A stretch of 45,712 bases of DNA, taken from the IMG/VR virus record IMGVR_UViG_3300032322_002184, positions 1 to 45,712 of that record; one strand, given 5' to 3'. Origin of the DNA: a virus. The notes under the pieces were generated by a model, which was given only the letters and a program-made list of their open reading frames with translations, was not told the DNA's origin and did not search any database. Positions 1 to 4,918 of this stretch are shown here, piece by piece (position 1 is the stretch's first letter; every line of letters begins with the position of its first letter). The position numbers and the translations under genes were made by a program.

Positions 1-27
1 AAGCACATTTATGTAAAGAACTACTGA
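1..27 (+). CDS. Possible 3' end of an upstream gene (partial)
   Basis: Frame 1 is open from the window edge to a TGA at 25-27. The stop lies four bases before the first 69-bp regulatory module, which is about the spacing seen between the preceding gene and the module at 1131 and 2913. Only eight codons are visible, so nothing can be said about function. Weak call. Confidence 0.2.
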   Translation, partial: KHIYVKNY

Positions 28-31
28 GGGG

Positions 32-100
32 TGTGACAGTTGGCAGACTGTCCACCAAACCCCCCATGGGCGGATCTGCCGTGCTATTGTATGTTTATAC
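32..100 (+). promoter_or_regulatory. 69-bp regulatory module, copy 1
   Basis: First of four modules that are each exactly 69 bp from TGTG to ATAC. It starts with a perfect dyad, GACAGT (35-40) and ACTGTC (47-52). A C-rich block CCACCAAACCCCCC and a diverged spacer follow. It ends with GTGCTATTGTAT and a second dyad, GTAT (89-92) and ATAC (97-100) around a 4-base loop. TGCTATTGT resembles an extended -10 box, but no TTGACA-like -35 lies at the usual distance. An activator-dependent early promoter or operator is therefore likely (inference). It heads the genes that start at 115. Confidence 0.6.
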
Positions 101-114
101 AAATGAGAAATGAC

Positions 115-279
115 ATGCGAATTGATGTGAAATGCTACGGTGCTCCCTGGGAGAACACTACTACTGATCTCGATAAAGCATACGATCTCGCATACAATTT
201 GAGTGAAGAATACCAGTGTGATGTTGATCTTCGTTATAACGAGACTGGCATCATCTTCACCACTGTTTCTAACTACTGA
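115..279 (+). CDS. Small unknown protein, first gene of operon 1
   Basis: This is a 54-aa protein starting MRIDVKCYG and ending TTVSNY. It is acidic, with no signal peptide or membrane segment, and I do not recognise a family. The frame stays open upstream to an ATG at 40, but that stretch is the 69-bp regulatory module, so the long reading is rejected. An in-frame ATG at 103 is possible. The one at 115 is preferred because it sits at a distance from the module similar to copies 3 and 4. Its stop shares one base with the next start (TGATG), which suggests translational coupling. Confidence 0.55.
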   Translation: MRIDVKCYGAPWENTTTDLDKAYDLAYNLSEEYQCDVDLRYNETGIIFTTVSNY

Positions 280-542
280 TGCAGTATTCTAATCTATCAA
301 AGATTCGTCCTAAACTTAGAACCAGTGGCAATGTGACTGGTAACTTTGGACGCCCAAAGTCTAGAGCAGGTTCTACACTTAATGGCATTGGAGTTACTAA
401 TGCTGAGACTGTCAAATGTGTGACGCAAGATGAGTATCTTGCTCGTCTACATTATGCTTTTGATAACACTGACGATCCTAAACTTCGCCAGTTCATTTAC
501 ACTCAAATCCGTAACATTCACATTCAACGAGGTACATGGTGA
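279..542 (+). CDS. Small basic unknown protein (87 aa)
   Basis: The 87-aa protein has a basic, Ser/Gly-rich N-terminus (NLSKIRPKLRTSGNVTGNFG) and a more acidic helical C-terminal part with DEYLARLHYAF. There is no recognisable domain. The ATG overlaps the previous TGA in a TGATG junction, and the same junction type joins it to the gene at 542, so three genes are translationally coupled in one operon. The basic half could bind nucleic acid, but this is only a guess from composition. Confidence 0.6.
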   Translation: MQYSNLSKIRPKLRTSGNVTGNFGRPKSRAGSTLNGIGVTNAETVKCVTQDEYLARLHYAFDNTDDPKLRQFIYTQIRNIHIQRGTW

Positions 543-946
543 TGACTACACTAACGACTGAAAAAGTGCTTGATTTTTGTGAAGAATACTGTGCAGTTCT
601 TCGCAGTAAGATGATCCAATGGCGGATCAATTTGCATCGAGAATCGATCGGAAAGGGTGACAATGATAAGTATCACCTGGAGAAGATTGATGGATTGGTG
701 AATGGAACTGATCCCAACATTCCTGAGTATCAGATACAAACGGGCAAGAAGTATGCTCGGATTGTTATGAATGATGGTGGACGATCTGTTCATTCATTTG
801 TTAATCTGAGCAACGGAGATGTCTACAAACCAGCATCATGGCAAGCACCAGTTAAGGATGCGCGTTATAACTTAATGCTGGATGATGCACGCGCAGTGTT
901 ATTCAATTCTGTTGATCCTTTCGGTAGTTATCTTTACAAACGATGA
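542..946 (+). CDS. Unknown cytoplasmic protein (134 aa)
   Basis: The 134-aa protein starts MTTLTTEKVLDFCEEYC. The N-terminal third is predicted helical. The C-terminal half carries YARIVMNDGGRSVHSFVN and GDVYKPASWQAP, a beta-rich stretch seen in small phage proteins of unknown role. The start is set at 542 because the GAGG at 529-532 is well spaced from it and it forms a TGATG overlap with the previous stop. ATG 536 or GTG 539 are alternatives. The stop overlaps the following ATG (ATGA). No catalytic motif was recognised. Confidence 0.65.
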   Translation: MTTLTTEKVLDFCEEYCAVLRSKMIQWRINLHRESIGKGDNDKYHLEKIDGLVNGTDPNIPEYQIQTGKKYARIVMNDGGRSVHSFVNLSNGDVYKPASWQAPVKDARYNLMLDDARAVLFNSVDPFGSYLYKR

Positions 947-1122
947 AAAAAGTTGGCAATTATTACATCAGCGAGAACCTGATTGGTGATCCTGTGATTG
1001 AAATGGTGATGAAATCGTATGATCTACGATTACAACAAGAGGCAGTCAATCGTGATCGAATTAGACAAGGCAAGACGCCATTAGTTCCTTATACAGTCTG
1101 GAACATTTCAGATCGGGATTGA
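943..1122 (+). CDS. Small unknown protein (59 aa), last gene of operon 1
   Basis: The frame encodes MKKVGNYYISENLIGDPV and ends WNISDRD. Its start overlaps the preceding stop by four bases (ATGA), the standard coupling in this region. The middle is rich in charged residues (LRLQQEAVNRDRIRQGK) and probably helical. It has no known motif. The stop falls eight bases before regulatory module copy 2, so this is the last gene of the first operon. Confidence 0.55.
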   Translation: MKKVGNYYISENLIGDPVIEMVMKSYDLRLQQEAVNRDRIRQGKTPLVPYTVWNISDRD

Positions 1123-1130
1123 AGAGAAAT

Positions 1131-1199
1131 TGTGCCAGTCTATGAACTGGTACACTAAACTCCCACAGCACCCGATCCCGTGCTATGGTATATCCATAC
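1131..1199 (+). promoter_or_regulatory. 69-bp regulatory module, copy 2
   Basis: Same architecture and exact length as copy 1. The first dyad is GCCAGT (1134-1139) with ACTGG (1146-1150). Compared with copy 1, both arms changed together (GACAGT/ACTGTC to CCAGT/ACTGG), so pairing is kept by compensation. The second dyad is GTAT (1188-1191) and ATAC (1196-1199) with a different 4-base loop. GTGCTATGG precedes it. It heads the operon that starts at 1223. Confidence 0.6.
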
Positions 1200-1222
1200 A
1201 AATGAAAAACGCAATCTGATTG

Positions 1223-1348
1223 ATGCCTGACTTCTACACATTCACTGGCGACGGTGTTACTTTTCTCGGTTTAGTTGGTGTTATTAGCACTTCCATTATT
1301 GTTGTTACTGCTTTTCGCCGTCATTACAATTCTCCTTTGAACAAATGA
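1223..1348 (+). CDS. Small single-pass membrane protein (41 aa)
   Basis: The 41-aa protein has a short polar N-terminus (MPDFYTFTGDG), one hydrophobic span of about 20 residues (VTFLGLVGVISTSIIVVTAF) and a basic tail (RRHYNSPLNK). That pattern fits a single transmembrane helix with the tail in the cytoplasm. It follows regulatory module copy 2 directly. An earlier ATG at 1202 reads only five codons and is rejected. The stop overlaps the next start (ATGA). Function unknown; small phage membrane proteins often interfere with host envelope processes, but no motif says so here. Confidence 0.5.
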   Translation: MPDFYTFTGDGVTFLGLVGVISTSIIVVTAFRRHYNSPLNK

Positions 1349-1533
1349 GCACACAACATCGCATCGACAACATCATCGAAGCACTGCAAGAAGCACTTAC
1401 TAAGTGTCAAGCAGTCAACTATCATGATGGTGCAAAGAGTGAAGAATCTGCACCGTATGCAATCGGTTGGACTACATCAACCATCAAAAATGCACTGATT
1501 GATCTCAACCAACTCAAGCAAGATCTGAACTGA
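1345..1533 (+). CDS. Small helical unknown protein (62 aa)
   Basis: The 62-aa protein starts MSTQHRIDNIIEALQEALTK and ends LNQLKQDLN. It looks like two amphipathic helices joined by a polar stretch, with no signal or membrane segment. Its ATG overlaps the stop of the membrane protein upstream. Two bases separate its stop from the next ATG. No family was recognised, although short proteins of this kind are common in cyanophage early regions. Confidence 0.65.
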   Translation: MSTQHRIDNIIEALQEALTKCQAVNYHDGAKSEESAPYAIGWTTSTIKNALIDLNQLKQDLN

Positions 1534-1535
1534 TT

Positions 1536-1724
1536 ATGACTTACAATCAACTGCTTCAACAACTGCAACAACTTTCTGAAGAACAACTCAATCAACGTGT
1601 TGTTCTTTATGATACCTTTGGTGAAGATGGATGCGGAGAGTATTACTCTAAGAGCATCGAGTTTGTGTTTGCGAGCGAGGAATCTTGTGTTCTCGATGTT
1701 GATCATCCTATCATTCGTTTCTGA
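1536..1724 (+). CDS. Small acidic unknown protein (62 aa)
   Basis: The 62-aa protein starts MTYNQLLQQLQQLSEEQLNQ, a Gln-rich amphipathic helix. The second half is beta-like (VVLYDTFGEDGCGEYY) and ends VDHPIIRF. The pattern of a helix followed by a property or value strand also occurs in many phage and plasmid small proteins of unknown role. It is in an operon with the genes on both sides, two bases from each. Confidence 0.65.
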   Translation: MTYNQLLQQLQQLSEEQLNQRVVLYDTFGEDGCGEYYSKSIEFVFASEESCVLDVDHPIIRF

Positions 1725-1726
1725 TC

Positions 1727-1924
1727 ATGCAATACCAAGTCACCTACATTGAGTTCGATTGTGATGATGATGACACAATGACTGCCTATGATAAAGATGA
1801 ACTTCATGCTGAATTGATTGGTACAATTTGGGAAGCATGTGATGATGAGGATCTAGTCGAAGAGATCACATGTGCAACAGGTTGGTGTATTAAATCCATT
1901 GATTATCGTCACATTCTGCGATGA
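1727..1924 (+). CDS. Small very acidic unknown protein (65 aa)
   Basis: The 65-aa protein starts MQYQVTYIEFDCDDDDTMTA. It has a high content of Asp and Glu and two Cys in the C-terminal half (ITCATGWCIKSID). The acidic surface could mimic DNA or bind a basic partner, but this rests on composition only. The stop overlaps the next start (ATGA). No recognised domain. Confidence 0.65.
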   Translation: MQYQVTYIEFDCDDDDTMTAYDKDELHAELIGTIWEACDDEDLVEEITCATGWCIKSIDYRHILR

Positions 1925-2079
1925 CTAACCGAACCGAACTTGAGTGGTTTCTGAAAGAAAAGTGTCGGGAAGATGCTGACCTTTTGGATACAGTTATCAG
2001 TGAGTATGTTTGGAACTTGAGTGAATCCAAACTAACTGAACTTGAAGATTTTATGGTGAACAACTTTGGGGATGATTGA
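1921..2079 (+). CDS. Small helical unknown protein (52 aa), end of operon 2
   Basis: The frame encodes MTNRTELEWFLKEKCREDAD and ends MVNNFGDD, 52 aa, largely helical and charged. Its ATG overlaps the previous stop by four bases. About 50 bases separate it from regulatory module copy 3, so it is the last gene of the second operon. No function can be assigned. Confidence 0.55.
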   Translation: MTNRTELEWFLKEKCREDADLLDTVISEYVWNLSESKLTELEDFMVNNFGDD

Positions 2080-2130
2080 TTATAATCAACGCCCACAATA
2101 CGCTAGAAGGTAAAGAGAAATGGTTTGGGG

Positions 2131-2199
2131 TGTGCCAGTCTGGGAACCGTCCACCAAACCGCCTACCTGCCATCCTGGCGTGCTATTGTATTCACATAC
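2131..2199 (+). promoter_or_regulatory. 69-bp regulatory module, copy 3
   Basis: It has the same 69-bp length. The first half reads TGTGCCAGT then ACCGTCCACCAAACC; the inverted arms are imperfect here. The second dyad is GTAT (2188-2191) and ATAC (2196-2199). GTGCTATTG precedes it, exactly 49 bases from the TGTG, as in all copies. The ribosome binding site AGGGAG of the next gene begins eight bases after the module. Confidence 0.6.
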
Positions 2200-2216
2200 A
2201 AACAAAGGGAGACGAA

Positions 2217-2444
2217 ATGCACCCCATTCACACAATGAACTTCGCTGATCGTGAGATGTTTGCTTACAATTCATACCGCGAAAAGCAGAAAGCAGAGATA
2301 GATCGTATTCTGTCACATCCTGAGCAAAGAATGAAGTATTGCTTCTCATTCATGCAGGGTGCTGATGAACAAACCCGTAAAAAATGTTTCGATAAAATTG
2401 CAGAATACTCTGCTCAACTTGACTGGTCCGAAGCACACTTCTGA
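2217..2444 (+). CDS. Small unknown protein (75 aa)
   Basis: The 75-aa protein starts MHPIHTMNFADREMFAYNSY and ends DWSEAHF. It is mostly charged and helical. The frame is open 141 bases further upstream, but that part is the regulatory module; the ATG at 2217 has a clear AGGGAGACG ribosome site and is the real start. First gene of operon 3. No domain recognised. Confidence 0.65.
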   Translation: MHPIHTMNFADREMFAYNSYREKQKAEIDRILSHPEQRMKYCFSFMQGADEQTRKKCFDKIAEYSAQLDWSEAHF

Positions 2445-2451
2445 GGAATTG

Positions 2452-2646
2452 ATGATGAGAAACACCACCAAAGTTCAAGCACTTCAGCAATTCAATTACA
2501 ACTGGAAAGTGCTTATTAAGCAACAACCAAAGTGGAAAGGTGATGTGATTGCCAAACGCGAAAGTTGGAACAATTTTGTTGACGCACTGAACAAAGAGGG
2601 ATACATTAGTGACAGACAAGCGATGACATGGGATAATCCTTTCTAA
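2452..2646 (+). CDS. Small basic unknown protein (64 aa)
   Basis: The 64-aa protein starts MMRNTTKVQALQQFNYNWKV and ends QAMTWDNPF. It is basic and aromatic (WKVLIKQQPKWKG, RESWNNFVDAL). The frame is open back to 2359, inside the previous gene. The ATG pair at 2452/2455 follows TGAGGAATT, a good ribosome site, so the short form is chosen. ATG 2455 is equally possible. Function unknown. Confidence 0.6.
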   Translation: MMRNTTKVQALQQFNYNWKVLIKQQPKWKGDVIAKRESWNNFVDALNKEGYISDRQAMTWDNPF

Positions 2647-2689
2647 AGAGATTGACGCTTCCAAAGTATAAACCACTCCAAGACACACA

Positions 2690-2902
2690 ATGACACTGAC
2701 AGAAGAACAACTACAGTCCCTGATTGCAACTTATGCTGAGCGAGTTGTTGATGGAATGGATGTGCGCGATTTGTGTGCATTTGCCATCGACACGATTTGT
2801 GATAATATGGACGGCATGAGTGAGGAAGATGTGCTCAAAGAAATTGAGTTCTATTATGATGCTGAGGAGATGAAAGATCTTATCGAAAGTATAAAGAAAT
2901 AG
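2690..2902 (+). CDS. Small acidic helical unknown protein (70 aa)
   Basis: The 70-aa protein starts MTLTEEQLQSLIATYAERVV and ends DLIESIKK. It is acidic and almost entirely helical, with a repeated pattern of MDG/MS-type turns (DGMDVRDLC, NMDGMSEEDV). No known catalytic or binding motif was seen. It is the last gene of operon 3; its stop lies ten bases before module copy 4. Confidence 0.65.
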   Translation: MTLTEEQLQSLIATYAERVVDGMDVRDLCAFAIDTICDNMDGMSEEDVLKEIEFYYDAEEMKDLIESIKK

Positions 2903-2912
2903 CACCTAGGGC

Positions 2913-2981
2913 TGTGCCAGTTGCCAAACCGTCCACCAAACCCCCAGAACCCCCCGAACCCGTGCTATGGTATACACATAC
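2913..2981 (+). promoter_or_regulatory. 69-bp regulatory module, copy 4
   Basis: Fourth copy with identical length. TGTGCCAGT is followed by ACCGTCCACCAAACCCCC, as in copies 1 and 3. GTGCTATGG begins 49 bases after TGTG. The second dyad is GTAT (2970-2973) and ATAC (2978-2981), with loop ACAC. The C-rich spacer differs from the other copies in sequence but not in length. It heads the gene at 3001. Confidence 0.6.
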
Positions 2982-3000
2982 CAAACAAGGGAACACCCCA

Positions 3001-3315
3001 ATGCGTAAGATTGAACTCCAGATGATTGCTGCTATCAAAGATAGCAAGGATCTCAAAGTTGCTAACACCGAAGTTGTGTCATGTTCGCACGTTTCTGATG
3101 TTTATCTGCACGGCAATCTGATTGCTCGGATTGGCGAAACCTGGATCGAATTGTTCGATGGTGGTTATCAATCCAAAACCACAAAGTCTCGCCTCAATGC
3201 TATTCTTTCTGCCTTCGGAATGGATGGTGAGAAAGTGTTTGCCAAGAACTTTCAGTGGTTTGTTAACTACAACGGTTCGCCTATTCCTTTCTTCTCTGGT
3301 ATGCGTTTGGCATGA
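3001..3315 (+). CDS. Unknown protein (104 aa)
   Basis: The 104-aa protein starts MRKIELQMIAAIKDSKDLKV and ends FFSGMRLA. The centre is beta-rich and reads SDVYLHGNLIARIGETWIEL, then KTTKSRLNAILSAFGMDG. The pattern of a small beta sheet plus one helix is seen in many short cyanophage proteins without assigned function. The frame extends upstream through module copy 4. The start at 3001, after AAGGGAACACCCC, is preferred. The stop overlaps the next ATG. It does not resemble a HicB antitoxin. Confidence 0.7.
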   Translation: MRKIELQMIAAIKDSKDLKVANTEVVSCSHVSDVYLHGNLIARIGETWIELFDGGYQSKTTKSRLNAILSAFGMDGEKVFAKNFQWFVNYNGSPIPFFSGMRLA

Positions 3316-3494
3316 TGAAGTATAAAACTTTCATCCTTTATCTGAAAGACAAAGGATGCACATTGCATCGCACATCTGGCAAGCATCACATCTACACACA
3401 CCCTAAGATCAACCGTAACATTGTAATTCCCAAGCAGAAAGAAATCTCCCAAGGCGTTATCTACCACACCCAAAAACTACTCGCAAATGTCTAA
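3312..3494 (+). CDS. HicA-like mRNA interferase toxin family protein (orphan)
   Basis: The 60-aa protein matches the small HicA/YcfA fold in length and layout: an N-terminal helix (FILYLKDKGC), then TSGKHHIYTH with the conserved Gly-x-His strand (His25 or His26 as the catalytic residue), then NIVIPKQKEISQGVIYHTQK. This follows the family pattern of a basic strand, proline, and a Gly-containing final helix. HicA proteins fold like double-stranded-RNA-binding domains and cleave mRNA. The usual partner HicB is absent: the neighbours at 3001 and 3487 do not look like it. It may act against the host, or be an RNA-binding relative without toxicity. ATG 3315 is an alternative start. Confidence 0.6.
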   Translation: MMKYKTFILYLKDKGCTLHRTSGKHHIYTHPKINRNIVIPKQKEISQGVIYHTQKLLANV

Positions 3495-3642
3495 CCAAAT
3501 CCGCATCATTGACAAAGTTGGATTGTTTCCAGAAACCAAAGGTAAAGCACGTTGGGTGACAGTTAAGTCCTACAATCATGCAATGGAAATCATTGCTGAG
3601 CAAACCAAACTTGGCAATGAAGCAGTCATCGTATTCTGGTAA
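3487..3642 (+). CDS. Small unknown protein (51 aa)
   Basis: The frame encodes MSNQIRIIDKVGLFPETKGK and ends NEAVIVFW. It overlaps the end of the HicA-like gene by eight bases, so the two are probably translated together. It has mixed beta and alpha character. It is shorter than typical HicB and lacks its N-terminal partial-RNase-H pattern, so it is not called an antitoxin, but its coupled position would suit one. Confidence 0.5.
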   Translation: MSNQIRIIDKVGLFPETKGKARWVTVKSYNHAMEIIAEQTKLGNEAVIVFW

Positions 3643-3645
3643 ATC

Positions 3646-3783
3646 ATGAACGAACTTGACTACCAACCCGACTTCGATTATAATCAAACAGAATGGCAAG
3701 ATGACATTCTGAGCATACTCAACGAAGAAACAATCACCGAAAATCTTGACTACCAAACCCATGAACTTCTCAAAAGTTTCTGA
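3646..3783 (+). CDS. Small acidic unknown protein (45 aa)
   Basis: The frame encodes MNELDYQPDFDYNQTEWQDD and ends HELLKSF, 45 aa, strongly acidic. The start is three bases after the preceding stop and the 3' end overlaps the next gene by 23 bases. No domain. Its reality rests on operon position and tight packing. Confidence 0.4.
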   Translation: MNELDYQPDFDYNQTEWQDDILSILNEETITENLDYQTHELLKSF

Positions 3784-4057
3784 TACGTTTCCCAAACGAT
3801 TTGTCGATGATCTTGATGACATGCTGACAGATAGTACCTCCAATGGATGTACTGATTTACTTGATGATCTGCTGCAACTTATCAGCGAACGACTGGTAGA
3901 ATTGAACGACTATTATACAACCAATCTCAATAGCGTGCAACACTACCAACGCCAAATCATGGAACGCAAAGTAAAGTCTCCAGTGCAGCAAGATCGTTAT
4001 ACTGATGTGGTGAAGTTTCTGGATGATGATACCCAAGTCGCACCAGATTATTGTTAG
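3761..4057 (+). CDS. Unknown acidic protein (98 aa), end of operon 4
   Basis: The 98-aa protein starts MNFSKVSDTFPKRFVDDLDD and ends DDTQVAPDYC. It is acidic, with a Leu-rich helical core (DLLDDLLQLISERLVELNDYY). The frame opens at a TTG at 3746, but the ATG at 3761 is the likely start. It is the last gene before the long non-coding region with the DnaA-type boxes. No recognisable function. Confidence 0.6.
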   Translation: MNFSKVSDTFPKRFVDDLDDMLTDSTSNGCTDLLDDLLQLISERLVELNDYYTTNLNSVQHYQRQIMERKVKSPVQQDRYTDVVKFLDDDTQVAPDYC

Positions 4058-4108
4058 TATGCTGAAAAGCGCATAGTATAATAAATGTTAAAATAAATGT
4101 TGTTAAGT

Positions 4109-4388
4109 TGTGGAAAAAGTGTTGTGGAAATTGTGGAAAACTCTGTGTTCTCTGAATGACTTCTAAATGCCTTATAATGCCCGCTGCCGTTGTCACCTTA
4201 GCGGTCGCACTATAAGACACACACAGTCTCACAGATCCCCCCCGTCCAGTTATAAGAACCACAGCACACTTTTCCACAGCAAACTTATAAGTTTTCCACA
4301 CGTTTTCCACAGTTTCTTATAAGTTTTCCACAAGCAGTTCGTTATACTTATAGTGACAGACTGCGATCTCGTTATAACCTGTGGAAAA
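4109..4388. other. Cluster of DnaA-type boxes; candidate replication origin or DnaA-binding locus
   Basis: Within 280 non-coding bases there are seven exact TTTTCCACA nonamers: minus-strand copies at 4109-4117, 4132-4140 and 4380-4388, plus-strand copies at 4270-4278, 4292-4300, 4303-4311 and 4324-4332. One near match lies at 4123-4131. TTTTCCACA is the DnaA box described for cyanobacterial chromosomes. TTATAAG or TTATAG motifs alternate with the boxes, at 4250, 4285, 4317 and 4348, spaced roughly 31-35 bases apart. A hairpin CCGCT/AGCGG (4181-4204) lies between the two groups. The whole gap 4058-4462 holds no convincing gene. The role is inferred: origin, DnaA titration or DnaA-controlled promoter. 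Confidence 0.6.
4284..4332 (+). repeat. 17-bp direct repeat, two copies, each containing a DnaA box
   Basis: CTTATAAGTTTTCCACA occurs at 4284-4300 and again at 4316-4332, a period of 32 bases or about three helical turns. An extra TTTTCCACA box at 4303-4311 lies between them. The regular phasing would place bound proteins on the same face of the DNA. Confidence 0.8.
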
Positions 4389-4462
4389 CTTTCGTTATCA
4401 TTGATGGGAATGTGTTCGCCCTTATAGTTACACACCATCCACACAGTTCCTAACAGTAACTC

Positions 4463-4639
4463 ATGAGCACTTCGTTGATGATCAATGCACTTCGCCTCGG
4501 TAACACTGGGCACGAGATCTTGAACATTCTAGATGCACTCGTGTCTGATGACAAGTCTACCACATCTGACAGTGATTGTCAAGTCGTTTATAATGCTGCT
4601 GGCAAACAGTTGGCAACAGTGGAGACTGTGCAGTTCTAA
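4463..4639 (+). CDS. Small unknown protein (58 aa)
   Basis: The frame encodes MSTSLMINALRLGNTGHEIL and ends ATVETVQF, 58 aa, after the DnaA-box region. The first half is an amphipathic helix and the second is polar with a short strand. It has base composition like the upstream small genes, not like the AT-rich island downstream. No family recognised. It is the last gene of the early block. Confidence 0.5.
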   Translation: MSTSLMINALRLGNTGHEILNILDALVSDDKSTTSDSDCQVVYNAAGKQLATVETVQF

Positions 4640-4658
4640 GCAGTTCTTATAGTTATTC

Positions 4659-4710
4659 ACCCCGTTCGTTCATTGTCACTTATTGACAGTGTTTGGGCGG
4701 GGTTTCTTAT
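4659..4710 (+). terminator. Possible terminator after the early small-gene block
   Basis: ACCCCG (4659-4664) can pair with CGGGGT (4698-4703), with an inner hairpin TGTCA/TGACA (4674-4678 and 4684-4688), followed by a short T-rich tract. The stem has unpaired internal stretches and the T tract is interrupted, so this is a weak call. Confidence 0.35.
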
Positions 4711-4785
4711 AGCCCTGGCGGGCGATGCCTAAAGCTAAAAACGCTAACTACCCTAACCTACAACGAACCAAAAACGCGAAAGAGA

Positions 4786-4916
4786 TATAAGGTGTTTCAA
4801 AAAATTTTTCAGGTATAAGAAATTCGTAGAGGTATTATAAGGTATTTCAAAAAATTTTTCAGGTATATATACTACTATAGGGATTTCAATAAATCACAAA
4901 TTTTTTTTCGAGGTAT
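4786..4916 (+). repeat. Triplicated leader repeat ahead of the SGNH gene cassette
   Basis: A 31-bp unit, TATAAGGTGTTTCAA followed by AAAATTTTTCAGGTATA, occurs at 4786-4816 and again at 4836-4866 with one mismatch, exactly 50 bases apart. A third, diverged unit runs from TATAGGG (4876) to AGGTATAAA. Its AGGTAT (4911-4916) is again exactly 50 bases after the previous one and serves as the ribosome binding region of the gene at 4919. Each unit holds an A-tract/T-tract junction, probably bent DNA. It could be a promoter or protein-binding array; the rest of the 4640-4785 gap shows nothing else clear. Confidence 0.7.
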
Positions 4917-4918
4917 AA

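Noticed and set aside
40-102. In-frame upstream extension of the gene at 115 (and likewise 2076-2216 and 2914-3000)
   Set aside because: These stretches coincide with the 69-bp regulatory modules. The open frames are by-products of the modules and lack ribosome sites.
3001-3315. HicB antitoxin candidate next to the HicA-like gene
   Set aside because: The 104-aa protein lacks the HicB N-terminal strand-helix pattern and a DNA-binding C-terminal domain.
4156-4215. 19-codon hydrophobic frame in the DnaA-box region
   Set aside because: Too short and lacks a ribosome site. It overlaps a hairpin and the TTATAA motifs, so it is more likely chance.
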